This document shows positions 29,934 through 40,617 of a stretch of DNA of 64,000 nucleotides, piece after piece. The notes under the pieces were generated by a model that worked only from the letters and a program-made list of their open reading frames with translations, did no database searches and was not told the origin of the DNA. This DNA is from Gliomastix tumulicola. Taxonomy: Eukaryota > Ascomycota > Sordariomycetes > Hypocreales > Bionectriaceae. The stretch covers positions 1,785,336-1,849,335 of the forward strand of contig BCHX01000006.1 in NCBI GenBank assembly GCA_001599755.1, given 5' to 3'. How positions within the stretch are numbered: the first letter of the stretch is position 1; each line of letters opens with the position of its first letter. Position numbers and translations under genes: made by a program.

Positions 29934-32426
29934 ATGCCGCCGAAGAGAAAGGCCCCCGCGGCCGTGCCGGGCTCAGGCAAGGCCGGGCGGACGTCACGCA
30001 TGTCGACACCCGGAGCTGCGACGCCGCGAAGCCTTGATAGCGTGGAGGACGAGGCCGCCGACGACGACGCCCCGATCGACGAGGTGCTGGAGCGGGATAT
30101 CGACAAGAATATCGATCTCTTCTCCCTCGACCGGTTCCAGAAGAAGCACCAGATCCGGGAGCCGCTGCCGCATATCTTTGGTGATCACGATTTCTCGTAC
30201 CTCGATCTCAAGAAGGACCACCAGGTCAGGCCGCTCTGGATCGACCCGCAGAAGGGCAGGATTATCCTCGAGAGCTTTAACCCGCTGGCGGACCAGGCGC
30301 AGGATTTCCTCATCACTATCGCGGAGCCGCTTTCGAGACCGACGTTCATGCACGAGTACGCTCTGACGACGCACAGCCTGTACGCTGCCGTGTCGGTCGG
30401 GCTGTCGCCGCAGGACATCATCAATACGCTCGAGCGATTCCTTAAGACGCCACTTCCGGAGGAGATCAGATCTTTCATCACGAGTTGCACGCAGAGTTAC
30501 GGCAAGGTCAAGCTAGTCCTGAAGAACACCAAGTACTACGTGGAGAGCCCCGACCCGAACATGCTCCAGACGCTTCTCAAGAACCCCAAGATCGGCCCCC
30601 TGCGTGTACAGGGCACGGAGGAGATCACCACCTCGGCGGCTCCCAAGATTGGCGGTCTCGTCATCCCGGGAACCAAGAACGCGGCTGGTGTCAAACAGGC
30701 TAATGGTCTTGGGAAACCAGGCGGCGAACAGGGTGCGGACGGCCAGCAGCCAGTGCAGGAGGGAGATGTGTTCGCGACGCTCAATGAGGAGGACGACGAG
30801 GACCAGGAGGTGACACACTCTTTCGAGATCGCGGACAAGGATGTGGAGACGGTTCAGAAGGAGTGTCTCAACCTCGGATATCCCGTTCTGGAGGAGTACG
30901 ATTTCAGACGAGACGAAGTCAATGCGAGTCTTGATATCGATCTCAAGCCAGGGACCCAAATTCGACCTTACCAAGAAAAGAGTCTCAGTAAGATGTTTGG
31001 CAACGGTCGAGCCAAGAGTGGTCTCATTGTCTTGCCCTGCGGTGCCGGCAAGACCCTGGTTGGCATTACAGCTGCGTGCACGATCAAGAAGGGCATTATT
31101 GTCCTATGCACGAGTTCGATGTCTGTTGTTCAGTGGAGGCAAGAATTCCTGAAGTGGTCCAACATCAACCCGGACGATATTGTCGCATTCACTTCCGACT
31201 CCAAGGGCAACGTCTTCACCGGCAGCACGGGAATTATCGTCACCACCTACTCCATGGTCACGCAGTCGAGGGCGCGATCGCACGACGCAGACAAGATGAT
31301 GAAGTTCCTGACGGGTCGGGAATGGGGCCTCATGCTCCTTGACGAGGTGCATGTCGTACCGGCGAACATCTTCCGAAAAGTCACGTCCTCTATAAAGACA
31401 CACTCCAAGCTTGGTCTCACAGCCACACTGCTTCGAGAGGATGACAAGATCTCGGATCTCAACTTCCTCATCGGACCGAAGCTTTTCGAGGCGAACTGGA
31501 TGGAGCTCTCTAAGCAGGGCCACATTGCGCGTGTGCAGTGTGCAGAGGTTTGGTGTCCCATGCCAACCGAGTTCTACGACGAGTACCTCCGCGCACCATC
31601 GCGCAAGAAGAACCTGCTCTACATCATGAATCCTCGTAAATTCCAAGCGTGCCAATATCTTATTAACTATCACGAGGGGAGAGGAGACAAGATTATCGTC
31701 TTCTCCGACAACGTGTACGCACTGAAGGCATACGCGCTCAAGCTGGGCAAGGCTTTCATCTACGGTAGCACGGGTCAGGCCGAACGCCTCCAGGTGCTTG
31801 AGAACTTCCAGCACAACCCGCAGGTGAACACGCTATTCCTCTCCAAGATCGGCGACACGTCACTTGACCTGCCCGAGGCGACATGCCTAATCCAGATCTC
31901 ATCGCACTACGGTTCTCGACGTCAGGAAGCGCAGCGACTTGGTCGGATTCTTCGGGCCAAGAGGCGAAATGACGAAGGTTTCAACGCCTTCTTCTATTCA
32001 CTCGTGTCCAAGGATACGCAGGAGATGTACTTCTCCTCCAAGAGACAAGCGTTCCTGGTCGACCAGGGCTATGCCTTCAAGGTGATCACACAGCTGGCGA
32101 ACATCGAGAAGACCCCCGGGCTCGCCTTCGCGACAGCCTCGGAACGCCGCGAGTTGCTGCAGAAAGTGCTGGTGGAGAACGAGAGCATGGAAGACGAGGA
32201 CCCGACGGATGACCTGTTCCACAGCGGCACCATGGGCCGGAAGAAGAAGAGGGGCGCCGCCCGGCGTACGGCTGGGACGCTCGGCGAGCTCAGCGGAGGC
32301 CAGGAGATGGCGTACATTGAGCAGAACAAGAAGATGGCGCTCAAGAAGGGCAAGGGCAAGAAGGAGAGCAGCGGTTTCTTCAAGAAGATTGGCCGGGAGA
32401 AGGCCAGGCGGGCGGCAGCTGGCTAG
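29934..32426 (+). CDS. SSL2: TFIIH DNA helicase XPB/Rad25 (Ssl2)
   Basis: 3'-5' DNA translocase of TFIIH, needed for promoter opening and nucleotide excision repair. Single exon, 830 aa, which is near the usual fungal length. A basic, Pro-rich N-terminus precedes the conserved damage-recognition region (FSYLDLKKDH, RPLWIDPQKGRI). The helicase core shows RPYQEKSLSKMFG, Walker A CGAGKT (about residue 370), DEVH (about 470) in LLDEVHVVPA, a GLTATLLRED motif, a red-type RED residue set in that loop, and motif VI QRLGRILRAKRR (about 665). The C-terminus is Lys-rich. This is one of only two recognised genes in the window (with none of the usual short introns) where intron loss is clear. Start chosen as the first ATG of the frame. 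Confidence 0.96.
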   Translation: MPPKRKAPAAVPGSGKAGRTSRMSTPGAATPRSLDSVEDEAADDDAPIDEVLERDIDKNIDLFSLDRFQKKHQIREPLPHIFGDHDFSYLDLKKDHQVRPLWIDPQKGRIILESFNPLADQAQDFLITIAEPLSRPTFMHEYALTTHSLYAAVSVGLSPQDIINTLERFLKTPLPEEIRSFITSCTQSYGKVKLVLKNTKYYVESPDPNMLQTLLKNPKIGPLRVQGTEEITTSAAPKIGGLVIPGTKNAAGVKQANGLGKPGGEQGADGQQPVQEGDVFATLNEEDDEDQEVTHSFEIADKDVETVQKECLNLGYPVLEEYDFRRDEVNASLDIDLKPGTQIRPYQEKSLSKMFGNGRAKSGLIVLPCGAGKTLVGITAACTIKKGIIVLCTSSMSVVQWRQEFLKWSNINPDDIVAFTSDSKGNVFTGSTGIIVTTYSMVTQSRARSHDADKMMKFLTGREWGLMLLDEVHVVPANIFRKVTSSIKTHSKLGLTATLLREDDKISDLNFLIGPKLFEANWMELSKQGHIARVQCAEVWCPMPTEFYDEYLRAPSRKKNLLYIMNPRKFQACQYLINYHEGRGDKIIVFSDNVYALKAYALKLGKAFIYGSTGQAERLQVLENFQHNPQVNTLFLSKIGDTSLDLPEATCLIQISSHYGSRRQEAQRLGRILRAKRRNDEGFNAFFYSLVSKDTQEMYFSSKRQAFLVDQGYAFKVITQLANIEKTPGLAFATASERRELLQKVLVENESMEDEDPTDDLFHSGTMGRKKKRGAARRTAGTLGELSGGQEMAYIEQNKKMALKKGKGKKESSGFFKKIGREKARRAAAG

Positions 32427-33336
32427 CAGTGAGGAGGAGGCCGCCCGCTTCGCTGGGAAGAGGCCGCCGACGAAGAGGCCGCCCATGACATGGCGGCAGC
32501 AACGAGCCGTGCAGAGTCTCGAGAACTCCTTGCGGTTCACGGACGACAGAATGAATCTCGGAAGACCTTTCGTAGGCATGGATCATCACGCGAATCTTTT
32601 TTTTTTTTCTTTCCGTCACTCTCTCTATACTGGATAGCTTTTTGGCCCAAACAGGCGGCCGGGCGTGGGATGGCGTTATTATGGCGTTGCGGCATGAAAA
32701 AGTGCCCGGACTTTGCGGCTTACTGCACAATTGTGCATTATATACTAGACTGGAAGCGCCACGATAAGGACAGGCAGCGCGCGACACAACAGCGCTATGT
32801 GCTATACACACGTAAGCGTCGCTGTCGTATACTCTATATATCATGACCGAAATCAATATTGCAATCAATACTTTGTGTGCAGTGGCTTACATTCCAGGGC
32901 GGTGAGTTAGTTCTTGGGCGGGCGGGGGGTACAAGCCAACCAACGTGAGGACTTTCGGTGTGTAGATGTCTCAGGGTCTCTGGCAGCCTCCGAAGATGGT
33001 GTGCAGCACGGGAAGCATGGCGACCCCAACTCGACCCCAAGCCGGATCTGTACTATGTGTGTGTGTGTGTGTGTCTGCACTCTCCAATGTTGGGACAGAC
33101 AAAGCAACAGCCGGGTTTGGGCCGTGCCGTACCCGTTCCAAGCATTCGGGATAGGGAGACAGGCAGGGGTTCCCGCCAGGTCCTATTGATTAGGGGTACT
33201 CACCTCCTCCTGCTCGCCCTCTCGAGGGGTTCAACATCAGGGGCTCGGCTTTCGGAGAAGCGCGAGACAGAAAAGCAGGGACCACTCGATCGCAGCATTG
33301 GTCAGCTCTTATAGCGAGGTCTCGGTCCTGTATGAT

Positions 33337-33362
33337 TCTCTCTCTCTCTCTCTCTCTCTCTC
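33337..33362. repeat. (TC)13 microsatellite
   Basis: Thirteen uninterrupted TC units in the gene-free region between XPB and TRK. Confidence 0.9.
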
Positions 33363-33900
33363 ATCCTTGCGGGGATGTCACTTTGCTCAGTTCCACATGA
33401 TAGTTAGTGGTGGTGGTGGTGGCGTCAGTGGGACTGAGCCCGTCCTGGCAAGGGGGACCTCAAGATGGAAGAATTCTACGACGATGGTTCTTCGCTTCCT
33501 CTCTCTTTCCATGGTTGATTCTAAATTCTTTCTTTCGCCCCTTTCGCCCCCTTCACCCTTGCGCATCGACGATGCGGAAGGGACTTTCTCGTATTCTCTG
33601 CCGTTTCTTTTCGGGCTCTAGACCGAATCCTCTCTTCTAGACCGTAATGGAAGGGGAACCCGGGAGGATTGGACGACCTGAAAAGGGCGAAAGGCAGGCG
33701 AATGTTGGATGGGGGAGGCGAAACCACGAGGAGAGGAGGAGAGGGGGGCGAGTTTTTGGAGCCAAGAACAGGCAAAAGCTAGCTAAGCATCATCTTCACG
33801 CATGCATCATGCAGGATGCAGGAAAGAGAGCCGGCCGGAGCGTCGTATCGAGACGACCCGACGGGGTGCCGAAGGGCAGGAGGGGAAGATGGAGCTTGTC

Positions 33901-33955
33901 AGAGAGTGAGTGAGAGAGAGAGAGAGTGTGTGTGTGTGTGAGAGAGTGTGAGTGT
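33901..33955. repeat. compound GA/GT microsatellite
   Basis: Alternating GA and GT dinucleotide blocks with few interruptions, in the gene-free region upstream of TRK. Confidence 0.85.
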
Positions 33956-36423
33956 ACCGCATTGCATGAAGGGAGGGCGGGAGATAAGACGATCCTGTTT
34001 GGGGGATCGAGAATGAAGTCCCCTGGAGAAAGCGGTGTCGAACTAGAGGGTAGACGAAAACCTGTTGTTGTGCGAGGAGGTACGCCGCGGTGTCTCTCGG
34101 TGAAGGAATCGCGTTATGACTTCATTGCCATCATCGCACAGCAGTAGCAGCAGCATCATCATCGTCGTCGTCGTCAGTGCGGCGCTCTCTCTCGCTCTCG
34201 GGGATATCAGATTCTCTCGGGGGTGCGCAAAATCCTTGGGAAATCACCACACCCATCTGTAATGCCGACAAAACCCCTACGTGACCCCTAAGCCCTATCT
34301 CGCGTTAGGTAAGCTCTTAGCTGCATCCGCCGTGCAACAGCCCAAGGGATTTATAATTTGGAGGTTGATGTTATGTAGTTCCCGACGTTACGTCGAGCCC
34401 CGCCGCCGGAGCACGTCAAAGGGCTTGTCAGGGCTTGTCGAGGCTTGTCACCGGCAGTCAGACTTGACGCTATAGAATACATCGACCGGTACAACTAAAA
34501 GGTGCTAAGGTGCTAAAAAGGAACCCCCCGGCTAGCGGAAAGGCTAAACGAAAACGCATCATGCACGTAATGTCAAGACGTTGTCATCCATCCCTGCTGC
34601 ACCGCCTTTTTTCTCGCCCGGCCCCAAAGATGACTGATGATATAATCTAATCCTTCCTGAAGATCTTCCTCCTGCGCAACACACCCAGGGAGCTAACCCT
34701 CCTGTTTGTCTCGCCCTGGGTACTACCAGAACTCCCCCCCCCAAATCGCGCGCATCTGGCAAATCTGCATCGCGGGCCCCAGTTGTGACGTGTCTCTGGA
34801 GTCGCATGCCTAGGCGCAGGGCCGCCATGAACCCGTGCGGCGACGCTCTCTGCAAATCTGCAAGGTCCTCCTCCTGCCTGCTGCACCCTGTTCCGAGCTA
34901 GGCTCCGGGCGAGCTATACGGCAGCCAGAGAGCCCACTGCCGGATTGGGAGCGAAACAGGGCTGGAGACGACGGAACAGGACAGGACAGGAAAGGGGAGG
35001 GGGTGTGGTAATACGCGTGGTGCTGTGGGTGGTGCACCGAAAACCTGCAGGCTCGGCATCAGAGCGGCAGGCGGGACGCTGGAATCTGCACGTTGCTCGC
35101 GAGATCGAGAGAAATTACCACGGTCATCTGGAATAGAGGAGAAGGGGGAAAAAAACCCCTTTCCAACAAAGCAGGTCAGAGCAGGAGGATCCGCATTGTC
35201 ATCGACGACTGGATTTGATTTTTGCGGTTCTTGGAAGAGGCAGAGGAGCTGGCGTTTTTGGGGCATTTAATTATCGTTGCGGCTGCAACTCGATTTCTCC
35301 TGGTTTCCTGTTGGTTTCTCGTTTCTAGTTCTTTGTTTTGTTTTATTCCTTAATTGGTCAAGGCTTTTTTTCTTCTCTTTTGGTTGTATTCTGCTCTTAC
35401 TTGCTCTGTTCTTATCCAAAGCGTTATCCTGAAGTTGTTATCTCTGACCACGGCTGCGATAACTCGTGTACAACAGAATTCGCCAAACGCCCCTCCTAGC
35501 CTCATTCTCACTCCAACCCTCACTCGACGCTTTAGCCACCCCTTCCCGGCCGTCTCACCTTCCAGGATTTGCGATCAGAAATATCATCTATCACAAAAGA
35601 AGAAGAAGAGGCTGTCAAGGGTACCCCGGGGCTGACCAATAAGGACCCCTGAAGGGGCACGGACAAGGCTTAAACGTTCGTCACTCGGGCATCGCTCTCA
35701 CTCACGCCTCTTCAGAGCCCACGCACGCGTGCAGAGAAGTCACCTCAGCTTTTCGGAACCCAGAACCCCTCATCGCGTGCGCCATTCTCGAAGCCCATTC
35801 GGCAATTCGAGAGTTCCGCACCAAGCCGTTTTGGGGCGGTACTTGTGTGTGCACTCGCGCCCTCACGAGGCAGTCGCGGCTGCGGTTGGCAGTTGCCCGT
35901 TGTTGCTGCGCTGATAGCAAAACCCCCCAAGGGCCAGAGACTTGGCAGTACTTCGGTCCCAGACTGTCGGTACGGCTATAGACCAGGTATCTGGTACATT
36001 GCTGGCGGCTCATCAGTCAAACCCATTACGACAAGCCGGCTGTTATCTCACGGCACGCGGTTGATAAGAGTCGCGCTCTTGCCTCAACTCATCCATTCTT
36101 CATCTCTCCTCACCCGCTTCATCTCAACCAGAGATAAGAGAAGCGGCCACAACTTTGGGCACGTTGTCTCATCACGCCATCTCTTTGGTCAATTACTTTG
36201 GTTATTATCAATTTCTTGCATCTGCTTGCCATTTCTTTGTTTTGAATTTCTGAGAGCCCTTCCTCTCTTGTTGGTTCTGGCCCTCTCTCTCTCTCTCTCT
36301 GTTTTCTGGATTTTCGCTGCCCTCGAGATACCCCCTCGGTCAGCAACAGCAACACTACTAGCAACACTGCACCATCTATTCCGATTTCGACTTCACTCTT
36401 CCGACTGATACGGAACTCTTACC

Positions 36424-36447
36424 ATGCCGAACGACAGCCATGTCTAA
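36424..36447 (+). promoter_or_regulatory. upstream ORF overlapping the TRK start codon
   Basis: An ATG with A at -3 (TTACCATG) opens a 7-codon ORF (MPNDSHV) whose TAA lies at 36445-36447, beyond the TRK ATG at 36440 and in a different frame. A ribosome that starts here must pass the TRK start, so the uORF should lower TRK translation. Whether it is in the mRNA depends on the transcript start. Confidence 0.65.
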
Positions 36448-39400
36448 TAACTTCTGGGGTTCTACGAGGGGGAAGATGGGCCGCCTGGCGGGGCGCATCT
36501 TCGCCTCAAAGCCACACTTCGATTTCATTTCTGCACACTGTTCGTTCCCGTCCCTCCCTTTCCTTTTTCTGTTCTAAACAGCTTTGCTGACAACCTACGC
36601 AGACATCTGGATCATCTCGGCAACCATGGTTTGCTCTGTCCTTCTCTACGGCGACGGGAGTTTTGGGCTGTCCTACATCGATGCTCTGCTCTTTGCAAGC
36701 GGCTCCAGCACTCAGGCCGGTCTCAACCCCGTCAACATCAACGACCTCAACACGTTTCAGCAAGTTGTTATGTACATCTTCCCGATGATAACGAATCCGA
36801 TTGTCATCCATGCGTCCGTCGTTGTTCTGCGGCTGTACTGGTTCGAGAAGCGCTTTCAAAGCGTCGTCAAGGATGCCAAAAAGCGCCGTGTACCTCTCAG
36901 TCGCACAAAGTCTAAGATCAGGGGCGACGACGATGTTCAACGTGCCGAGGCGGGTGTCAACGTTGCCGACATCACTCGAGTCCCTGGTGCCACTAGGGCG
37001 TCTCGTGTCACCAACGACGGCACTGTCCTCAAGGACGAGGACGCTGACTTTTCAAAGAAGGAGAAGGCTCCTAGGAAGAGCGATGAGAGCGACGCGACCC
37101 TAGCCCAGTCGAAGTGGAGGTGGCATCCTGGTGATGCTGAGCCGTCTGAGGATGGCCCGGGAACTCCTCCTCATCCTCGCCAGCGGCAGCGGACTCATTA
37201 TGATGCCGACAACGAGGATGAAAAGGTCGATTTTGAACCGCACCACACCACCACTCCTGCCATCACCTTTACCTTCGCCGACGACCCGAAGACTGAGGAA
37301 GACTCGGACGGCCCAAGCAACATTGTGCACCTTCGCCGACATACCGAGCACATCGCCATTCTGGAGCGCCAACGCAACCAGAACGACGACGACGTGCTCC
37401 GGATTCCCACTCCTCAAGAGGCGGAGAGGGGACTAGGCCCCCAGTGCATCAGCCCTCGCCTCACTGCACATGAGGCCATCCAGCCTCGCCCTCGCAGGTC
37501 ATCGTTGGCCCCGACGACTCTGGACCCGTCCACGGCTGGCGCTAGAAATGCCCGACGTAGAGCGACGGTTACCATCGCCGAGCCAGAGCCTAGAGAGCAT
37601 GGCAGACGGGATGACATCGCCGACGAAGCCAAGGCCTGGGGCGGCCCTAATGATTGCGTTCAGTTCCGCAGGCCTCGATTCCATCATGATGGCCACCAGA
37701 GGCTGCACCCCCCTCATCATCATCACCACGACGGCCATAGGAAGGCATCGATGGCGCCCGATGCTGGCCATAGAAAGGCTTCGTTCGTGCCCCAGCGACC
37801 ACCATGCGGTCCTCGATCCAAGACGCTCGACACCATCCGGACTGCGATCTCGGGCTATGAGGGGGAGCACGAGATGCCCTATCTCAGCTACGCCCCTACT
37901 GTTGGTCGAAACTCCAACTTCATCGGCTTGACCAGAGAGCAGCGTGAGGAACTCGGAGGCATCGAGTACCGGTCGCTCAAGACCCTGGTCTACATCCTGC
38001 TCAGCTACTACTGGGGGTTCCAGCTCCTGTCGGCCACCTTCCTTCTGCCCTACATCCTTCACAACTCCAAGTACGGCAAGGTTGTGACGGATGATGGTGT
38101 TGGCCGGCCCTGGTGGGCGTTCTGGACTGCCAGCGGCGCCTTCAACGACGTCGGCTTTGCCTTGAACCCGGACAGCATGATCTCCTTCCAGGGCTCCTCA
38201 TACGTCCTGATGATTATGTCTTTCTTCATCATCATTGGAAATGCCGGCTTCCCAGTCATGCTCCGTTTCATCATCTGGGTCATGTCTCGCGTTCTGCCCA
38301 AGGGTACAGGCCTTTGGGAGGAGCTTCGCTTCCTTTTGGACCATCCCCGTCGCTGCTTCACTCTCCTGTTCCCCTCCAACGCCAATTGGTGGCTCTTCCT
38401 CATGCTGATTATGCTAAACGTCGTGGATGTGGTCTTCTTCATCATTCTGGATGTAAGTGCCAACTCTCTCTCTCCCCTGAGAATAAAGAGACTTATACTA
38501 ACTAGTATGGTATCTAGCTCAACTCGAGCATCGTTCAGGATCTTCCCGTCGGCTCTCGAATCGTGAACGGTCTTTTCATGGCTGCTTCCACGCGCACTGC
38601 AGGCTTTGCTTCGCTGCCTCTGACGGACCTTCATCCCGCGATGCCGGTCTTGTACATGATCATGATGTATATTGGTGTATTCCCCATCGCCATCTCCATC
38701 CGACGCACAAACGTGTACGAAGAAAAGTCTCTCGGCATCTACGAGTCGGGCATTTATGAGGATGAATTCGACATGGACCATGTCGGCACCACCCCCATGT
38801 CGTACGTTGGCAACCATCTTCGTCGGCAGCTTTCTTTCGATCTCTGGTTCGTCTCGCTCGGCTTCTTCCTGCTGGCGATTGCCGAGGGCTCCAAGCTCAA
38901 GGGAGGCCGCTTTGACCTGTTCTCTATCCTGTTCGAGACGGTCAGCGCCTACGGAACCGTCGGTCTCAGCATCGGCGTCCCGAACGTCGACGCTTCCTTG
39001 TGCTCCCAGTTCAGCGTCGTCGGGAAGCTCATCATCGTCGCGATGCAGATCCGTGGTCGTCACCGTGGCCTGCCGTACGGTCTCGATCGCGCTGTGATCT
39101 TGCCTAGCGAGTCCAGATTCATGAGCGACAACGACCTCATCCCGCACGAAGAGCTCACACACGCAGCTGCCACGTCGGTCTGCCCTCCAGGCATGGCGCC
39201 CGGAAGTGCCTTCTCCCGACAGCCGAGCATGTACAGCACCAGGCGTGTCAGCGTGTACACCAACAGGCGTATGAGCATGCACAGTCGTCGTGCCAGCATG
39301 GCCAGCACTCGCCGTCGCAGCAGTCTGGCCATGGTCGGACAGCTGCTCCATCCGGGCCCGTCCGTGCCACCTGGCGTCGTGCACTCGCACAGGCGGAACA

Positions 39401-39633
39401 GCCGCTCGCAGGATCATCTGGCGCTGAACGCACCCCGCGGAGCTAGGAGATGGCCGTCGGTGTCGTGGCACCCTCCAGCCGTCATGGAGGAGGACGATGA
39501 GTACGATGACGATGCCATCACGCCTCTTACGCCTCGATCGGACCATCACCATCTCCGACTGGCCCAGACCCTGTCTCCTACCAGCACGCCGAGCACGAGC
39601 ACGCCTAGCACTTGCACTCCGCCGACTCGCTGA
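36440..39633 (+). CDS. TRK1: Trk-type potassium transporter
   Basis: Plasma-membrane K+ uptake protein of the Trk/HKT family. Three exons: 36440-36539, 36603-38452 and 38518-39633; introns 63 and 65 nt, the second with a perfect TACTAAC branch site; product 1021 aa. Four membrane-pore-membrane units are seen; the pore loops contain SSTQAGLNP, GAFNDVGFALNP, STRTAGFASLP and AYGTVGLSIGVP, each with the filter Gly. A hydrophilic loop of about 370 residues lies between units 1 and 2, rich in Asp, Arg and a His-rich run near HHHHHDGHRK, as in fungal Trk proteins. After the last unit come the conserved QIRGRHRGLPYGLDRA and a basic Arg/Ser repeat tail. The gene lies after the long gene-free region and has an overlapping uORF. 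Confidence 0.93.
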
Positions 39634-40617
39634 ACAGAGATGAACCTAGACCATCTATCGCCTTCATCCTCAGGACGCAACCCAACACAAACACACAACA
39701 CAACACAACACAATGCAAAAAAGTAAAAGCTAAAAAATAATACCCAAAAAAGGGAGGCAAAGTCTTGATATAGACATGGACATGGGAAACGGGATAAACG
39801 AATCACTCCTCTGCACGCCGCACGGGACGGGATCAACAGGGCGTTGGCGGCAATCTGTAGGCGCACATCATGGAGGCCATTTTTTTTTGGTTGTGTCTTT
39901 CTTTCTTTCTCTTTCACGATCATGGATGGATGAAATATGAATGGGAACTAACTACCTAAGCCATAAGTCAATCATAGCCCAAATGATTGAACTTGGTTCA
40001 GGACATGTAGAGACGAGTAAATGAATTCAATGACAACGATCTATCAAAACTCACTTGTCTCCTCATACTTTCGTGATGTTGAGCGCAATCTGTGAAATTA
40101 GGGTCCGAAGCCTCTTTCTTCTATGCTATCCGTAAGAACAGCTATTATCGCCAGCAACGCAAAATCTCGACCGTTGTATGCTCAACACTTGCTAACGTCA
40201 AAAGCATCGCGGCTCTCACTTTTTGCAAGGCTGCGAGCAGACAAGAAGGCTTTCTTCCCTGATGTGCTAATGTATAATAATACCCATGATCCCTCTTTTT
40301 TTTCTCCCTATCCAAGATTCTAATACAAAGCCGTGACGAACACTCTGATGTCAAGGGGACTGGGGGTGGAAGCGTGACAATCTTGTTTAGCAATCCAACC
40401 GGAACGCCGAGCTGAAAATCAAGAAAAAGAGAAGGAAATGACAACAAAAAGGTTTAAAGAGAAACAAGAGTGGCGTCTACTAGGTCCCCGTATTGACTCG
40501 AACAAGTTTTACCTGCATGCAGATATGCAACGGAACACACAGGAGACAAGCAGCAGCAGCAGCAGCAGCAGCGAAAGGGTATCCCCCGTTCCCGGGGGAC
40601 GCCTGCGAGGCTTTCGA
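39634..40617. other. convergent 3' region, TRK / VPS9 gene
   Basis: About 1 kb holding both 3' ends. An imperfect CACAA-type repeat lies near 39685-39712 and a (CAG)n tract at about 40551-40572 near the VPS9 gene's 3' end. No gene. Confidence 0.55.

Larger units (their letters stand above)
32427..36423. other. 4-kb gene-free, microsatellite-rich region upstream of TRK
   Basis: The longest gap in the window. No ORF has a recognisable motif. Simple repeats: (TG)n 33056-33074, (TC)13 33337-33362, (GTG)n 33407-33422, mixed GA/GT 33901-33955, CAG/CAT/CGT triplets about 34138-34176, and (CT)9 36283-36300. Three near-copies of GGGCTTGTC lie near 34420-34450. The final about 1 kb is pyrimidine-rich and may be a long TRK leader. 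Confidence 0.6.

Noticed and set aside
38059..39552. 497-codon minus-strand frame across TRK
   Set aside because: Shadow of the Trk coding exon; the translation has no motif and crosses the TRK intron.
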